NCBI GenBank assembly: GCA_023079485.1
Contig: CM041090.1
Location: 35,924,874-35,988,873 of the forward strand
Length of the DNA: 64,000 nt
Source of the DNA: Archilochus colubris
Lineage: Eukaryota > Chordata > Aves > Apodiformes > Trochilidae
Reading direction: 5' to 3'
The position numbers and the translations under genes were made by a program. Each line of letters starts with the position of its first letter. Position 1 is the stretch's first letter. Under the pieces are notes generated by a model that was given only the letters and a program-made list of their open reading frames with translations, was not told where the DNA came from and did not search any database. Below are positions 9,506 through 21,352 of this stretch, piece by piece.

Positions 9506-12500
9506 TCCCCACCCCTGTGCTTGGAAGCCTAGCTTCCTAAGGAAACACAACTAAAAATAACCAGCTGGTTTATGAACAGCTGTAGCTGCAATGTGAGTTG
9601 TGTCTCCACTCCCTGTCAGTATGCATTAGAGTACTTTTTAATTTCACCTTTCCATGGCCTGTCTCAAAAGAAGATGTGTTATTTCTCCTATGATCTTTCC
9701 CTAACCTCTTTGTATTTTTTGTCACTGTGCACTCATATAGTTTTCCTTCTCAGAACAGTCCCAAGGAAACCATGATACAGGCTTAGACACCATGCATGAA
9801 ACTTCTTAGCAAAAAAAATTTTATAAGACATGAATTTTAATACTTGTTAGAGCAGTACAGTTTGGTTTTAGCCTTCAACATTGCCCTCTTGACATGCAAC
9901 TGAGGCAGAAAGCTACAAAAGGTAATTTAGCTGTTAACTGGTGCCAGCAAAAATGCACTGTCACTAGAAAACAAAATATTTAGTAAGTAGGTATCATAAG
10001 AAGTTAACAGAGGTCTTTTTTCCCCTTCATAGGAACTATTTCTGTAGATTCAGTCTGCTGTATGCAATGTAACACATGCTAAAGAGTTCTGTGCAAGTAC
10101 CTCTGGTCCTAAAAAAATAAAAAATGTTTATATAGTAATATTTGAGAACTGCTCTATGCTCTTGCATTGAAAGCCACACGCAAAAGTTTGCACATGTTCT
10201 TTCTCTCCAGTTTGCTTTTAACTGGCCACCGTGTCCTCCTATCCAGCATTGTCTTGTGTTTCTCTGACATCATGGGCCTCACATTAGTGACCTTTTTTTG
10301 TCTTTCCTCACAGTAATAGTGTTTCATCTTCATTGAGTCTTCAGAAATCCATTATAAGCTACTTATTTTCAATATATTCCATAACACAGAACCTTTTCTC
10401 ACAAGAGAGACTTCTGGAAAAATAATAATCCTGCATAATATATCTAAATCCCTCCTGATCAGTAGTATATTCCCGAATCATTTCCTTGATTCCAAGTTTC
10501 CACTCAGAGCCATACAATTTAGAAGGGGAAAGTTGAGCTGTCCAGGTGGCACAGGCAGCATTTCACATCATTCCAGGAGCTCAGGACCTCCTGCTTCTCC
10601 TTTACTGCCTCGAGTTCAGGGGAGGGACACGGCCAGAAGAAGAACTGCAGTGTTTGCCAAGCATCAGCTCTCCTTACAGCAGCTCAGAGCCTCAAATATT
10701 TAACGCATGGAAAGGAAAGGCTCGAATACAGAGCACCAAAAAGAAAAGGGTGCAGTTTTCACCAAAGCTCACTGTTTTTGTTTGTGTTTGCCAGAGCTTT
10801 CAACTGTTTATCAGGATGGCAACAGATGGCACAAGGCAAACGCAGGCGCTTTTTCACAGTTTCCTACAAAACGAGCAGATGTCTTCATTACATGCTACAT
10901 GACCGCGTTTAACAAAATGTGACAAGAAGCAGAGGTAGAGAAAAATGGCATATCCCTTTCCTAACCTGAATTGCCTCTTGGCATAGATTTTAGTGGTGCC
11001 TGAGCGTGGGACTGAATGCACAAGAGGGAATTGAGAGTGTTTTTCACCTGTATCTACTCCACCATAGTCAATAAGCATGGAAAACATATATAGGGACTTT
11101 GAGATGGCTTCATCTCTATGGAAACATGGCATATCTCTGGACAAGCCAAGATGGAGACAGAAGATGTTTGCACCAGCTCTTTTGGGGAGTTTTTTCAGGG
11201 GATGAGCACCACCCAGATGAGCAGAGCCCCTCCAGTAGAGCCCATATGATCCTAGGTACCTTTTGGCTCCACTAAGGAGGATATGGTAACCAGAGTCCAC
11301 TGAGCCTTTGTCTCAGCAGGACTCTGCTAGAACCTGAACAACAAAATTCAGCAAACATAAATGGTCCCAAATGCTAGAGTTTTCTCTAGTGATGCAAGTG
11401 AATAGAGGTCCATCAACAAAATTAATCCATTCTGAAAACAAGGCACACATTGGGTGGAATACTGCCTTTCTCTGCTTATCTGAGTGGCCCAGGAATCCAA
11501 GGAACCCCATTTCTTGTCAAATGAGGCAAGGGACAAGAGTAAGGAGGCCTGCTATACACTGGACATCAGGTTTTTCAACCTTGATTTTTGCTAACAACTG
11601 CTCCAGAAATCAGGCAGCCTTACATCAAGTACAGAAGAAATGAAAATAAGTATTCAAGGCTGGTGAGTAATGGGCACTTGATGTCCACTCAGTTAAGTGC
11701 TTTGTAACTAGGCATTATTCTAAAAACAGACTTTTAAGATTGGAAACACTTTTACAACAGGGCAACAGACATTCTTATATTTTATTTTGTTGCTGCTGAA
11801 GGGAACAAAGCTGGCCATGTCAGACAGCTCTCCCCACTGCTCTTATGACTGCAGACATAACTTGCTTACACATCTGCATTTGTGGATTGTAAGGGCAGGG
11901 ACTGAGACAGAAAAGGCTGTAGCAAAGCAGAGCCTTGGACGTATTTCTTCCAGCTGGAAGCTTTGAATTACTTCAGTACAGAACCAGACTCCAGTAGCCC
12001 AAAGAAAACTTCAGACTCTTCGTAATAAAGCCAGAATCTGTCTCCAAGCCAGCCTGTCACAACACAGCGGGAGCACAAATCCATGGCAAACAGAATAGAC
12101 TTTGCAGGCACTTCTCTTTGCCCACAATACACACAGTTACAAAGGAAGACACTTAATGCTGTCCCCCTTCCCATGCCATCTCCGAATAGGCCAGAACAGG
12201 GAAGACTTTCATGTTGTAAGATGCTCAATCTGCCAGCCTGGGGTTTTGTCAGGCACCAGCTATGCCAGTGAGACAAAGTCAACATCTCCTGGTCCTCCTG
12301 GGTAAACCTCAGAACTGGCTGTCTCTCTTCCTACAGACTTTAAGGACTTTATAGGCTTCAGTGGCTGCCTCTTCCCTTTTGCCCAGAACAGAGACAGCTT
12401 TGCAGCTGGTAAAATTCTCTCACATACAAAGAGTTATACAAAAAAAAAAAACTTAATCAGGAAAACCAGTCCATAAAAATCCTTTGGCTTTCAGATAAGT

Positions 12501-14786
12501 TGTGCTCAGCCTAACAAAACTCAATTCTTTGCTAGTTAGGAAGATGGCAGCAAGATTCTACACTGCAATATCATTTCCAGCAGTCAGCCCTATATAGACA
12601 GGAGCCCATAGGAGTTTTCCCACAGGTTTCAGCAGGCAGAATCAGGCCCTGTGGTAGAACTGGATGCAGCAGCAAGAGCAGAATGTCTCTGCAGGATACC
12701 TATCATGCCCCAAGGACAAAGAAATAACAGGATGCAACAGAGCAGGAATTCCCCCAAGGAGCAAAGAAGAAAACATTTGTTATTAAGGAGGAGCACTCTC
12801 AACATTATTCAGACATTATTTGACTTTAATGACTGTCTTCTCCCATTGTCTTAGCAGCCTGCAGAATTTTCTCCCTCTCCCTCATCTCCACCTTCCATAC
12901 TGGCTTTGAAGATTTCATCTGCAGCTGCTCACACCAGTATTGCCCATCTGAAAAAATATCTGCTAAACCTGAAGTTTCTTGTGGAGCCTCTGTTCTCAGC
13001 GAACTGCTTCTCACATGCCCTATGTTCGTCACCAGTTTTCTGGGTCTCTTCCTAGTGGCAACTGGCAGCCCCTTTGGCCCCAAGAGAGCACTCAGGGCCT
13101 CACCAGCAGTTCAAGGCACTCCACAGCAGGGGATCTTTGAATCAGCTGCTGTGACATTCTTAACTTTTAAGTCCTTGAAGTAAACCTAAAAAATACAGGC
13201 AGTGGTGACAAAGAACACTTCCTGCATGTGACCCTAAAATCCATGGCAATATTCGCACTTGCTGCACAAAAAGGCAGAAACCTAAACATACCCATTCAGC
13301 ATTTGCATGTGTCCATGAGCACACATAACACAACCCTAAAAGCTGTTCTTAATGCACACACCACTGCACAGGATGTTGGAAGTTCAATTATTTCCACAAC
13401 ATTCCAAGGTTAACAGCTAAATATAACAGAGATGTCTAAACTGAGGCTAAAGGGGATGGGTTATCTCTGTGTCTAAAACTGTGATTTGGGTGTTCTTTGC
13501 TCATATCCCAGAAGTCACTGAGCATCTCCTTACCTGGGTCAAAGGTTTCATTGGAGTCTCTTGCTTAAAATTGACTTCTTCAAAGAGTGCCAAAGGTGGG
13601 TACACTCATTGCAGCTCACATGCTTTTCAAGTAAAAACCCACTGACTAAACTGTACACTGCAGAAGAGGGCATCTAGGTTTGAAATCCTCTGCAGCCAAA
13701 GAGGTGATGTTCAGTTCTTCATTTTACTCTAAATAATTCCCCTCTTCACTAGTCTAGTGTTTCATCCTGGTGGAGCTATCTACAGCTTATCTATTTTGCC
13801 AGGACTCACAAGAAGAATAAACAGGACCAGCCTGCAGCCAGCCACCAAACAGACCTGGGAAGGAGAGGCCCTATCATCATTCACCATTTGCAAAGAAACA
13901 TTTTGATGCTCAGATTATACCTCTGCATCACTAGAAATGGGCTTTGCTGTTTTAAAGAAATTTGTCTGTACAGCTCCAGCTACTCTAGTGGCTCCATTGA
14001 GAAAAATACATGTAATCTGGTTTTTGTTTTGCTTGCTGGTAACAGCATTTTTCCCAAAACACAGGAGGGAAGAGTCTCTACCACTGGTGTCTTATTGACA
14101 GAAAAATCAGAGGGCTAAATTGTTTTAATTACTTACATATATAACAGCCTCTTGGAAGGGAGATCACAATGAGTATCATTGATTAAAGTTTCTCCTACAA
14201 AAATTCCACCATAAACTCCAATTCTATTTCCCCTCAAAATACTACAAATTGCCATTAGCTACAGAGGATGAGATGTGAGCACTCATGATTTGCTACGGAT
14301 TTTGCTCAAAGATCACTGAATAATGGAGAGACCAAATCAAGCAGCAAGTCTTCCACAGACAGAGCATTTGCTTTACACACCAGAAAAGGAACTCATAAGA
14401 CTTTGTTTAACACCATCTGGGGATCCTTTGGTACAATATTACCATCAATAATAACAGAACCTCAGCTACAGATTGTTGTAGCTTGTGACAGCTAAATATA
14501 TCAGACCTCATTAGATAGCATAGGCCAAAAAATCAAAAGATCTGCAAGCACAAGGGAATGCTACCACAAGGACCAGAAAAAAGGATGGAAAAAACCTGCA
14601 AATTAAGTGTAGAGGTGAACCTGGATTGAAACCAACAGTCTCAACACCCTAGCTGAAATTTAGGAAAGGTCAGCTCTAAATAAGGAGCCTCCTTTGAACA
14701 GCACAGATGAGGCTTCTCTGTGACTCAAACCAGAGTGCAGGCTCCAAAGGCTGGCAAAGCTAGAAAAAACCCACTGGGGAATTTAC

Positions 14787-14890
14787 CTCAGCTGGTATGG
14801 ATCAGCCTAGCTCCATTGCCTTCAATTAGCACGATGTTAAATCTTCAGTGTTGACTTCAATGGGATTACAGTGATTTACATCAGCTGAGG
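14787..14890. repeat. Palindromic MITE-like element, old
   Basis: Two arms of about 40 bp are inverted copies of each other. The left arm begins 'ctcagctggtatggatcag' and continues 'cctagctccattgccttcaat' (14787-14827). The right arm (about 14850-14889) is 'ttgacttcaatgggattac' followed by 'agtgatttacatcagctgag'. The outermost 8 bp (ctcagctg/cagctgag) match exactly. This 'tcagctggtgtaaatcagcgtagctccattgacttcaatgg' style of sequence is, to my memory, a widespread non-autonomous palindromic repeat of amniotes. I cannot name the family with certainty. Central spacer about 22 bp. There is no coding capacity. Confidence 0.6.
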
Positions 14891-17800
14891 AGCTAACATT
14901 TCACTTTTCAGCAGGCTCTTCTGTAGCTTCTTCATTAGTGGAAATTCTGTGTAAAGAAAAGGAGATATGCTCTGCTCCTCAGGCTCCAGTTACCTACTGT
15001 AATGGGTGTATCACAAGTGCAAGAGATAGACTGGCAGCCAACTATAATTAGCTCTGTTTAGCTGCAGTTCAATCTATGGTTACAATTACCCTTTCTTTGC
15101 TATAAACATCCAGCTAAGAATTGCTGGAGCCACTCCTTCCACTTCCTGCCTCTCCCCTTACTTACCAGCCCTAAACGCAGGTTTTCAGACAGGCACAACA
15201 AGGTTCTTGCCCTTTCCTGCAGGAGCACAGCTGGCAATTTGCTGCTAGCAGCCTGCCTTCCCACTTCCCAGCTCTCTCTCCCAGGCTGTTTTCCCTACTT
15301 CTGTAAAGATGAGAACAATTACTGTTTCGCTGGGTTTTACACGTGTATCCCAGGTTTGACTTCATCGAGATGCTTAAATTCAGAATAGTGTGAAACACGC
15401 AACAAGACACTGCAGTCCTCCCCCGGGTTGTACTGCCAGATGTTTTTGGAGAGCAGCATGCCAGCTTCTCCTGGGCTCTGGTTGAGCCCCTGGTTGTTAG
15501 ACAGAGAAAAGATTATCAAAAACATCCTAATATCATTTGAGGAACCTCAGGAAGACATCTAATACCTCCTACTTCTGAGTACCAAATCTGAGTGCTTTGC
15601 TCAGGCTGCTTTACTGTCAGAGAAGACTTCAGAATCAATTTAAGAGCTGAAATAGGAGTTTACCTCTCCCCATGGAATACAATAACCTGTCTAAGGCTCA
15701 TAAACTAGGTACCTTCATTAGAAGCCTAAAGATGGTATGAATATTCTCCACATACCTATATGTCTTCTTTGCCCTCCTGAGCCTTTTAGCATCTGACAAA
15801 ATGAATCAGACCAAGACAGGAAGTTTGCCTGGCCCAAGCTTCTCTTAAAATGGTAAAACCTTGACATTTATGCAGCTGTTGAGCATCAGATCCTGCTGCC
15901 CCGTCCCAAAGCTGTGTTTTGTGTAGAATTATGTAAATGACTGACTTCACATGTCCTGGTCAAATTGCAGTGGTTTCAGGCTGATCTGGAAGTGTTTGCA
16001 CATTCAGTGAAATAAGCTATTTCAAATATTTCAACCTGAAAAGAAGAATTTATTTCCAGTGTCATTCTAAATTTAAGTTTGCTACAGTTCACCACAAGTT
16101 ACCACTGCAAATCACAGTGATCAAAGGTTTAAAATAAAACATTTTAACTTAAAAAGGGTTGTCCTCTGATTTCTTTTTAATCTGAAAGTGGAAGAGACTA
16201 AATCCAGTGCTGATTGACAAACACTTCTAGTTTCCAAAAAAATTCATTTTTCAGTAAATAAAGGGATGCTTAGCTAAAAAAAAATCCCATTCTAATTTGG
16301 GTACCAGGGACATCATCCTTAATGTGGACAAACACATTAAGGCTTAAGCTATGGACAAACATAGGAGGTTTCCTACCGACTCCTGGTCTTCTAAGGACTT
16401 CTTTGAAGAACAAAGCTCCTCTAGGACACAAACAAATGTGTGTCCTTCAGAAGAAAGGTTGTTTCAACACAGAGAATGCCAAAAAGCCTGTGCCATCACC
16501 ACTTTGTAGCCTTTTAAAATTCATGACTGATCTAAGTACAGAACAGAAAGTTACCTGTAAACTGTGGGATTAAAAAAGCCTAATTTACTGGGACTGGCTA
16601 TAATTCAGCCACAGGAAAGATGCAGTAATTTCTCTTTACATACATACTTTACAAGCTAGGATCTCTCTGCTTCTGCTGTTTACTTGTTTCCTATTCTGCC
16701 TACCTACCCTGAAAGGCCTAATACCCACTCGTTCTTGGCAAATAACAAGAATCATTCTCTCCATGGATACAAAGCTCTCCATTCTGGTAATTAAAGAATA
16801 TTGTCAAGAATAAGTTAAAACTGACTGTGGAAGGAAATAAAAGTGAACACAGCATTTGAAAGTTTTGAAAAGCATATCTCTGTAGGAAAAGATTCATATT
16901 CCTTTGGATGAAGTTTATTCCTTCTTTGTGTATTTTGTACAGCACTTGTCATTGTATTGGGGTTAAGACTCTCACTCCCCAATCTTCCTTCATCACCTCC
17001 TATTTATTAAGCCCAAGAAAATGCCTTTTAATGTCAAGAGTAACTTTTGTCAAGAGTGTTTCCTAAGTAGTTTATGGTTGGAGTAAATTACTATTCCTAG
17101 GAAAATGTCACTGAAACCTCAAGGACAGAATGCCCACTTGGGTTGTTCCATTGTTACTATATATTTATGGATTTCCTCTGAAAGCTTCCAGTTTTCAGGA
17201 CTTTTTCTTCTCCCCTCCTCCTCCAACAAACCTCCTAGATTTTTCCTCTGGTATTGCATCGTGCCACTTCCCAGGCATGGTTTACTGGACACATTCCAAC
17301 TGTGCTGTGTTTCTAAAGGAAAAACTTGGTCCTCTTCTGCAAAATTCAATTTTAACCATAAAACTGAATTCATCTCTTCTGAAGGTGTTTGGTTTAAGCC
17401 AAAGTGAAGTGGGACACTTTGTCCTTCTTGCAAAAGACAGCTGCAAATGATATCAAGTACTAACAGTCAGCCTTAGAAAAAAATAATATGGAATCATTGG
17501 TAAAATTGTCAGAGACTGAGGAGAGGCACGGGTGACAGTCAGGTAGTTCTCAATTTATTAAAAATTCCATCACATGAGAGGATGGGGAAAGTTTTGAGTT
17601 ATTGCTCTGAAGTGAGACCAGCCTGTGGGAGCAGCTTAAAAATAACACATTTTTTTTTTAAATGGCTCATTTCTAATTCCTCTTACTTTTCTTTTGAGTA
17701 GCTAAACACTAGTCACATTTCCAGGTTTTGACAGAGAGAGAGAACTCAGTTTTCTGGCCATGTGACTCCAAGGAGTTGGGATTAATGAAAAAATACAAAA

Positions 17801-20800
17801 TGTTTTGACAGATCATGAGGATACTGACTCAGTGAAAGTGCAGCCATGCACAGCTCTGAAAGAACTGCACTACAATAGCACTGAAGCATAGAGAATTGTG
17901 ATACTTGGTACTTACTAACCTAAAAAGGAGCTGAGAAATCCCTTTGGAAGTTGACTTTTCCCCTTAAAAAATGCACAGATTATATTGACTTCTACTTTCT
18001 TCTGATTTGCACCTCCCCTCTTTTTACTCCTCCTTTCTTAATTTCTGTTTCTTCCTCTTTCCAAATCCAGATGTGATGCTCTCCCTGCACCCAACCTCTT
18101 TGCCCCCTGTCCCAGCCCCAGGAGCCACCCATGGCTCCTGCTGGCCCTGCCAGACCCCTCCAACCACGTTAATTTCCTGCTTTGTTTACACTGACAGAGA
18201 ATTGAGGACCCTCAGCATTAGGCAGATTTATTTCAAATACGGCTTTGTTTTTGCCACCCTATGGATAGTGTTACCTTTACATGGGAGGACTGTTCACATT
18301 TGGCTTTTTTTTCTATACTCCAAAATAACAAAAGCAATTAAGACAAAGTTTGTTTCTTAAAGTTACATAATTTTACATTTACCCAAGAGCTGAAGAGTAA
18401 TCCAATGAGTTGCATTAAAGCAGTAACAATAAGATTCTGTATAGAATTCAGCTATCTCTCCCTGCCAAGTGAAATGTTTTAAAATGTTGGAGCATAATCA
18501 GTTTTTTTAAAAAGCGTCCACTCAAAAAATCTTTTCCTATTATTTAATCTTTGTGTGTTTCCTACTCAACATTTTTAATGGCCATTTTTTCTAATACTGC
18601 ATTCACCTCAAGTGACATTAAGCTGATGTAATAGAACCATTTTAATCAGTAACAATCAATTTTATTACTATGAAAACCTTGGGGACAGAACATTAAATAC
18701 ATACCATGTAATTAGTTTTGGTAAAACAAGCCTTCATCTTAGCAAATCAAATATAATGAAAATGAAATTTAACAGCTATAAAAATCTATAGCATAAAGTA
18801 GGTGTGAATATGCATGCTGTACATGCAATAGTATATAATTATGTTTAATTTCATCCACACCCTTCGTGGGAAGGCAAAGATGAGTTCTGGAAAGTCCTTG
18901 GACATGCAATAATGCCCCAAATGTTCTTCTATGGAGAATAAATGACTTTTTATACTTACTTTATAAGCTACATCAGTATCTGCATCTTAGGAGAGAAATC
19001 AGCTTGCAAGAAGCCTGCAGAATGACTTAATGAATGCACTTATTGATGCAATGAAACCAAGATGAAAAACAGTACTGAGAAAAGCAGAGTAAAGATCTAC
19101 TACCTAGCTACTGATAAAAATAGAGCTTCTATCTCCGTATTTATTAACAGTGTAATTCATATCTGACATGATTCTGCATTCTTTATGCCACCAAGGCTGG
19201 AAGTGTTTACAAACAACCATTAGTACTGTGTCAGAAGAGGAGGCTGGACACATAACAGCCTCCCCCGTAGACACAGACCAATATTTCTCCAGCAGCCAAG
19301 CAATTCCCACTGAGGTGACCAGCAACATGCAGGCACTTTATTCTGTTCCTTGCAAGGACCATGTCCTTGGGAATCTCATGATATTTCTTGAGCAGAAACA
19401 CTTAACAGGACTATGGGGATCTGGTGATGAATTTTTCTTTCCCATTAGCCAAGGGTTGTTTTGTTTGAAATTATTTGGAAAATATAAATAATGTTTCCAC
19501 ACTTAGTAATGATCCACTGGGGGCATATTTAGGTTGCAATTCGTCACTATGGAGTTTTGCCACACAGAGTGTAACAATGTTGTACAAAACCAGCCTTTAC
19601 AAAACCATCTTCCCATACAGGTATCATCAGTCTCCTGCCTTCTCTCCTTGGTTTCCTGGTGACCTCCTAGTCCTGGAAAGATTCTCAGTTCAATTTTCAG
19701 ACAGCCAGTAAGATAACTTTGTACTATTCCACACCAGGGGAATTGAAGAGCTGCCCCAAAATCCAGAACAATTGACAATGTTTTTCTCTCAACAGAAAAT
19801 TGGATTTTGTATTAAGCTTAAAGCCACTTCAAGGAAAATAGATTACTTCAGAAAGTCTTCTGATTTGAAATTAGTTTTCCCAGAACAGATTTTAGTTCAA
19901 CATTTTCATAAGGTTCTCCTCAAAAGCAACAAAGCTTCAAAAATAAAAAAATAAATTAAAAAAAAAATCAAAGTTTCACAAGAAAAGGTCTTCACTAAGT
20001 TCTTCAAATTTTGCAATATGAAAACAAAGCATTTCCTGACTAGTTTGAGTCAAGAGTTTTCAGGGCAGACCAAAGTCTTGGCTTATCTCATTCTACCCCA
20101 TGGTAAATCAGGAACAACATCACATCCAAAATGGTGTAATTACATCTGATGGGGTTTGTGTTTTTGTCAAAAATACCTGTGTCTCAACAACCCATTGCAT
20201 TGCAGAAACTAAGGAACCTCATGCTATGAAAACCCTGTGGCCCCTGTGGCCTCAGAACTGGGCAAACCCACCTGAACTGGGGGGCTGATCCAGATTCTGT
20301 TCCAGCTTCAGGAATGACCCATGAGATTGGTTGTGTCAGGAAGGGTGAAGGAGATAAGGTTTTTTGAGGACCCAGGTTTGGGGTCTGGTATCAAGCACAT
20401 TACTGAAGGGCAGAAGAACCTTTTCCAGGTCTTGAGCATGGAATGAGTTTGGTGCTTGGAGCTTTCAGAGTCAGAGGTTTCAAATGGTCTCACCAGCTGC
20501 TGGCCCAGCCCCAGGCTGCATTGCCCCTGTAGGATGTCCTAAAAATGATGATGCTGAGACACCAAAGCCTGAAGCTGTGGGCCAGGCCAGCAGCCCAAGC
20601 CCAGGACTGATCTCTGATGGAGAGCTGGGACCCTGAAAGCCAGAACAGCACTGGCTCCAGCCCAGCCACAAGCCCTGAGACATGAGCAGCTGCCACCAGT
20701 GGCAGAAATGACAAGATCATAAATTTCTCTAGGAAGCTGCAGCATTTGGGGAACATATTCACTTTGAAAACACCATGATGTGTCTGAAACAGACTCCCTT

Positions 20801-20807
20801 AGGACTT
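14891..20807. other. Unique non-coding DNA, no gene seen
   Basis: Long AT-rich unique sequence, especially 16000-19000. Three frames of 100-106 codons overlap on both strands at 17105-17450, which marks a local lack of stop codons rather than a gene. A 117-codon frame at 18007-18360 (+) is Phe/Ser/Pro-rich with no recognised domain. No repeat longer than a homopolymer run was recognised. Confidence 0.55.
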
Positions 20808-21352
20808 CATGGAATCACAGAATGGTTTGGGTTGGAAGGGACATGAAAGACCATCTAGTTCCAATCCCCCTGCCATGGATAGAAACACCTCCCACCAGGC
20901 CAGGTTGCTCAAAGCCCCATCCAACCTGGCACTGAAAACTTCCAGGGATGGAGCATCCACAACTTCCCTGGGCAGCCTGTTCCAGTGTCTCAACACCCTC
21001 ACAGTAAAGAATTTCCTCCTAATATCTAGCCTAAATCTCCCCTCTTCAAGTCTTAATCCATTGTCCCTTGTCCTCTCACTACACACCTGTGTAAAAAGTC
21101 CTACCCCAGCTTTTTGTGGGCCCTCTTCAGGTACTGGGAAGCCACTATAAGGTCATCTTGGAGTCTCCTGTTCTCCAGGTTGAACAACCCCAACTTCCTT
21201 AGCCTATCTTCACAGGGATGGTGCTCCAGCCTGGACACATTCCATGTCCTTCTTATCCTGGAGACTCCAGGACTGGACACAATCCTCCAGATGGGATCTC
21301 ACAACAGCAGAGTAAGAGGGGGGAGAATCACCTCTCTCAACCAGCTAGACAC
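20808..21352 (-). mobile_element. CR1 LINE, 5'-truncated, ORF2 C-terminus plus 3' UTR
   Basis: The + strand starts 'catggaatcacagaatggtt' (3' terminal repeats in reverse), then 'gggttggaagggac', and ends near 21352. On the minus strand, 20799-21086 contains the ORF2 C-terminal peptide: 'DNGLRLEEGRFRLDIRRKFF', then 'TVRVLRHWNRLPREVV' and 'DAPSLEVFSARLDGALSNL'. The family stop that normally follows 'SNLV' is changed ('ctggcctggtgg'), so the frame reads through into the 3' UTR. Upstream (to 21352) the older part of ORF2 is recognisable at DNA level ('ggttgttcaacctggagaa', 'gatgaccttatagtggctt') but is broken by a frameshift or stops. The reverse transcriptase and ORF1 are absent. This is a typical avian 5'-truncated insertion, dead. 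Confidence 0.95.

Larger units (their letters stand above)
7418..14786. other. Long unique non-coding stretch with simple repeats
   Basis: No gene supported. It contains the palindromic element at 8425-8510, an A/C-only tract at 8616-8666, a G/T-rich tract at 9197-9301 and a short CA run near 9471-9505 (each listed separately). Frames noticed and not accepted are 148 codons at 10854-11300 (-), 118 codons at 10546-10902 (+), 105 codons at 11968-12285 (-) and a hydrophilic frame at 12826-13110 (-) that is discussed as a finding. None shows a domain I recognise. Confidence 0.55.

Noticed and set aside
10854..11300. 148-codon minus-strand frame
   Set aside because: No family resemblance, no splice-site or promoter context and no repeat origin identified.
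17105..17450. Three overlapping frames of 100-106 codons on both strands
   Set aside because: Openness on both strands indicates a local lack of stop codons. None is recognisable.
20809..21150. 113-codon plus-strand frame
   Set aside because: Antisense shadow of the CR1 ORF2 C-terminus, which runs on the minus strand.
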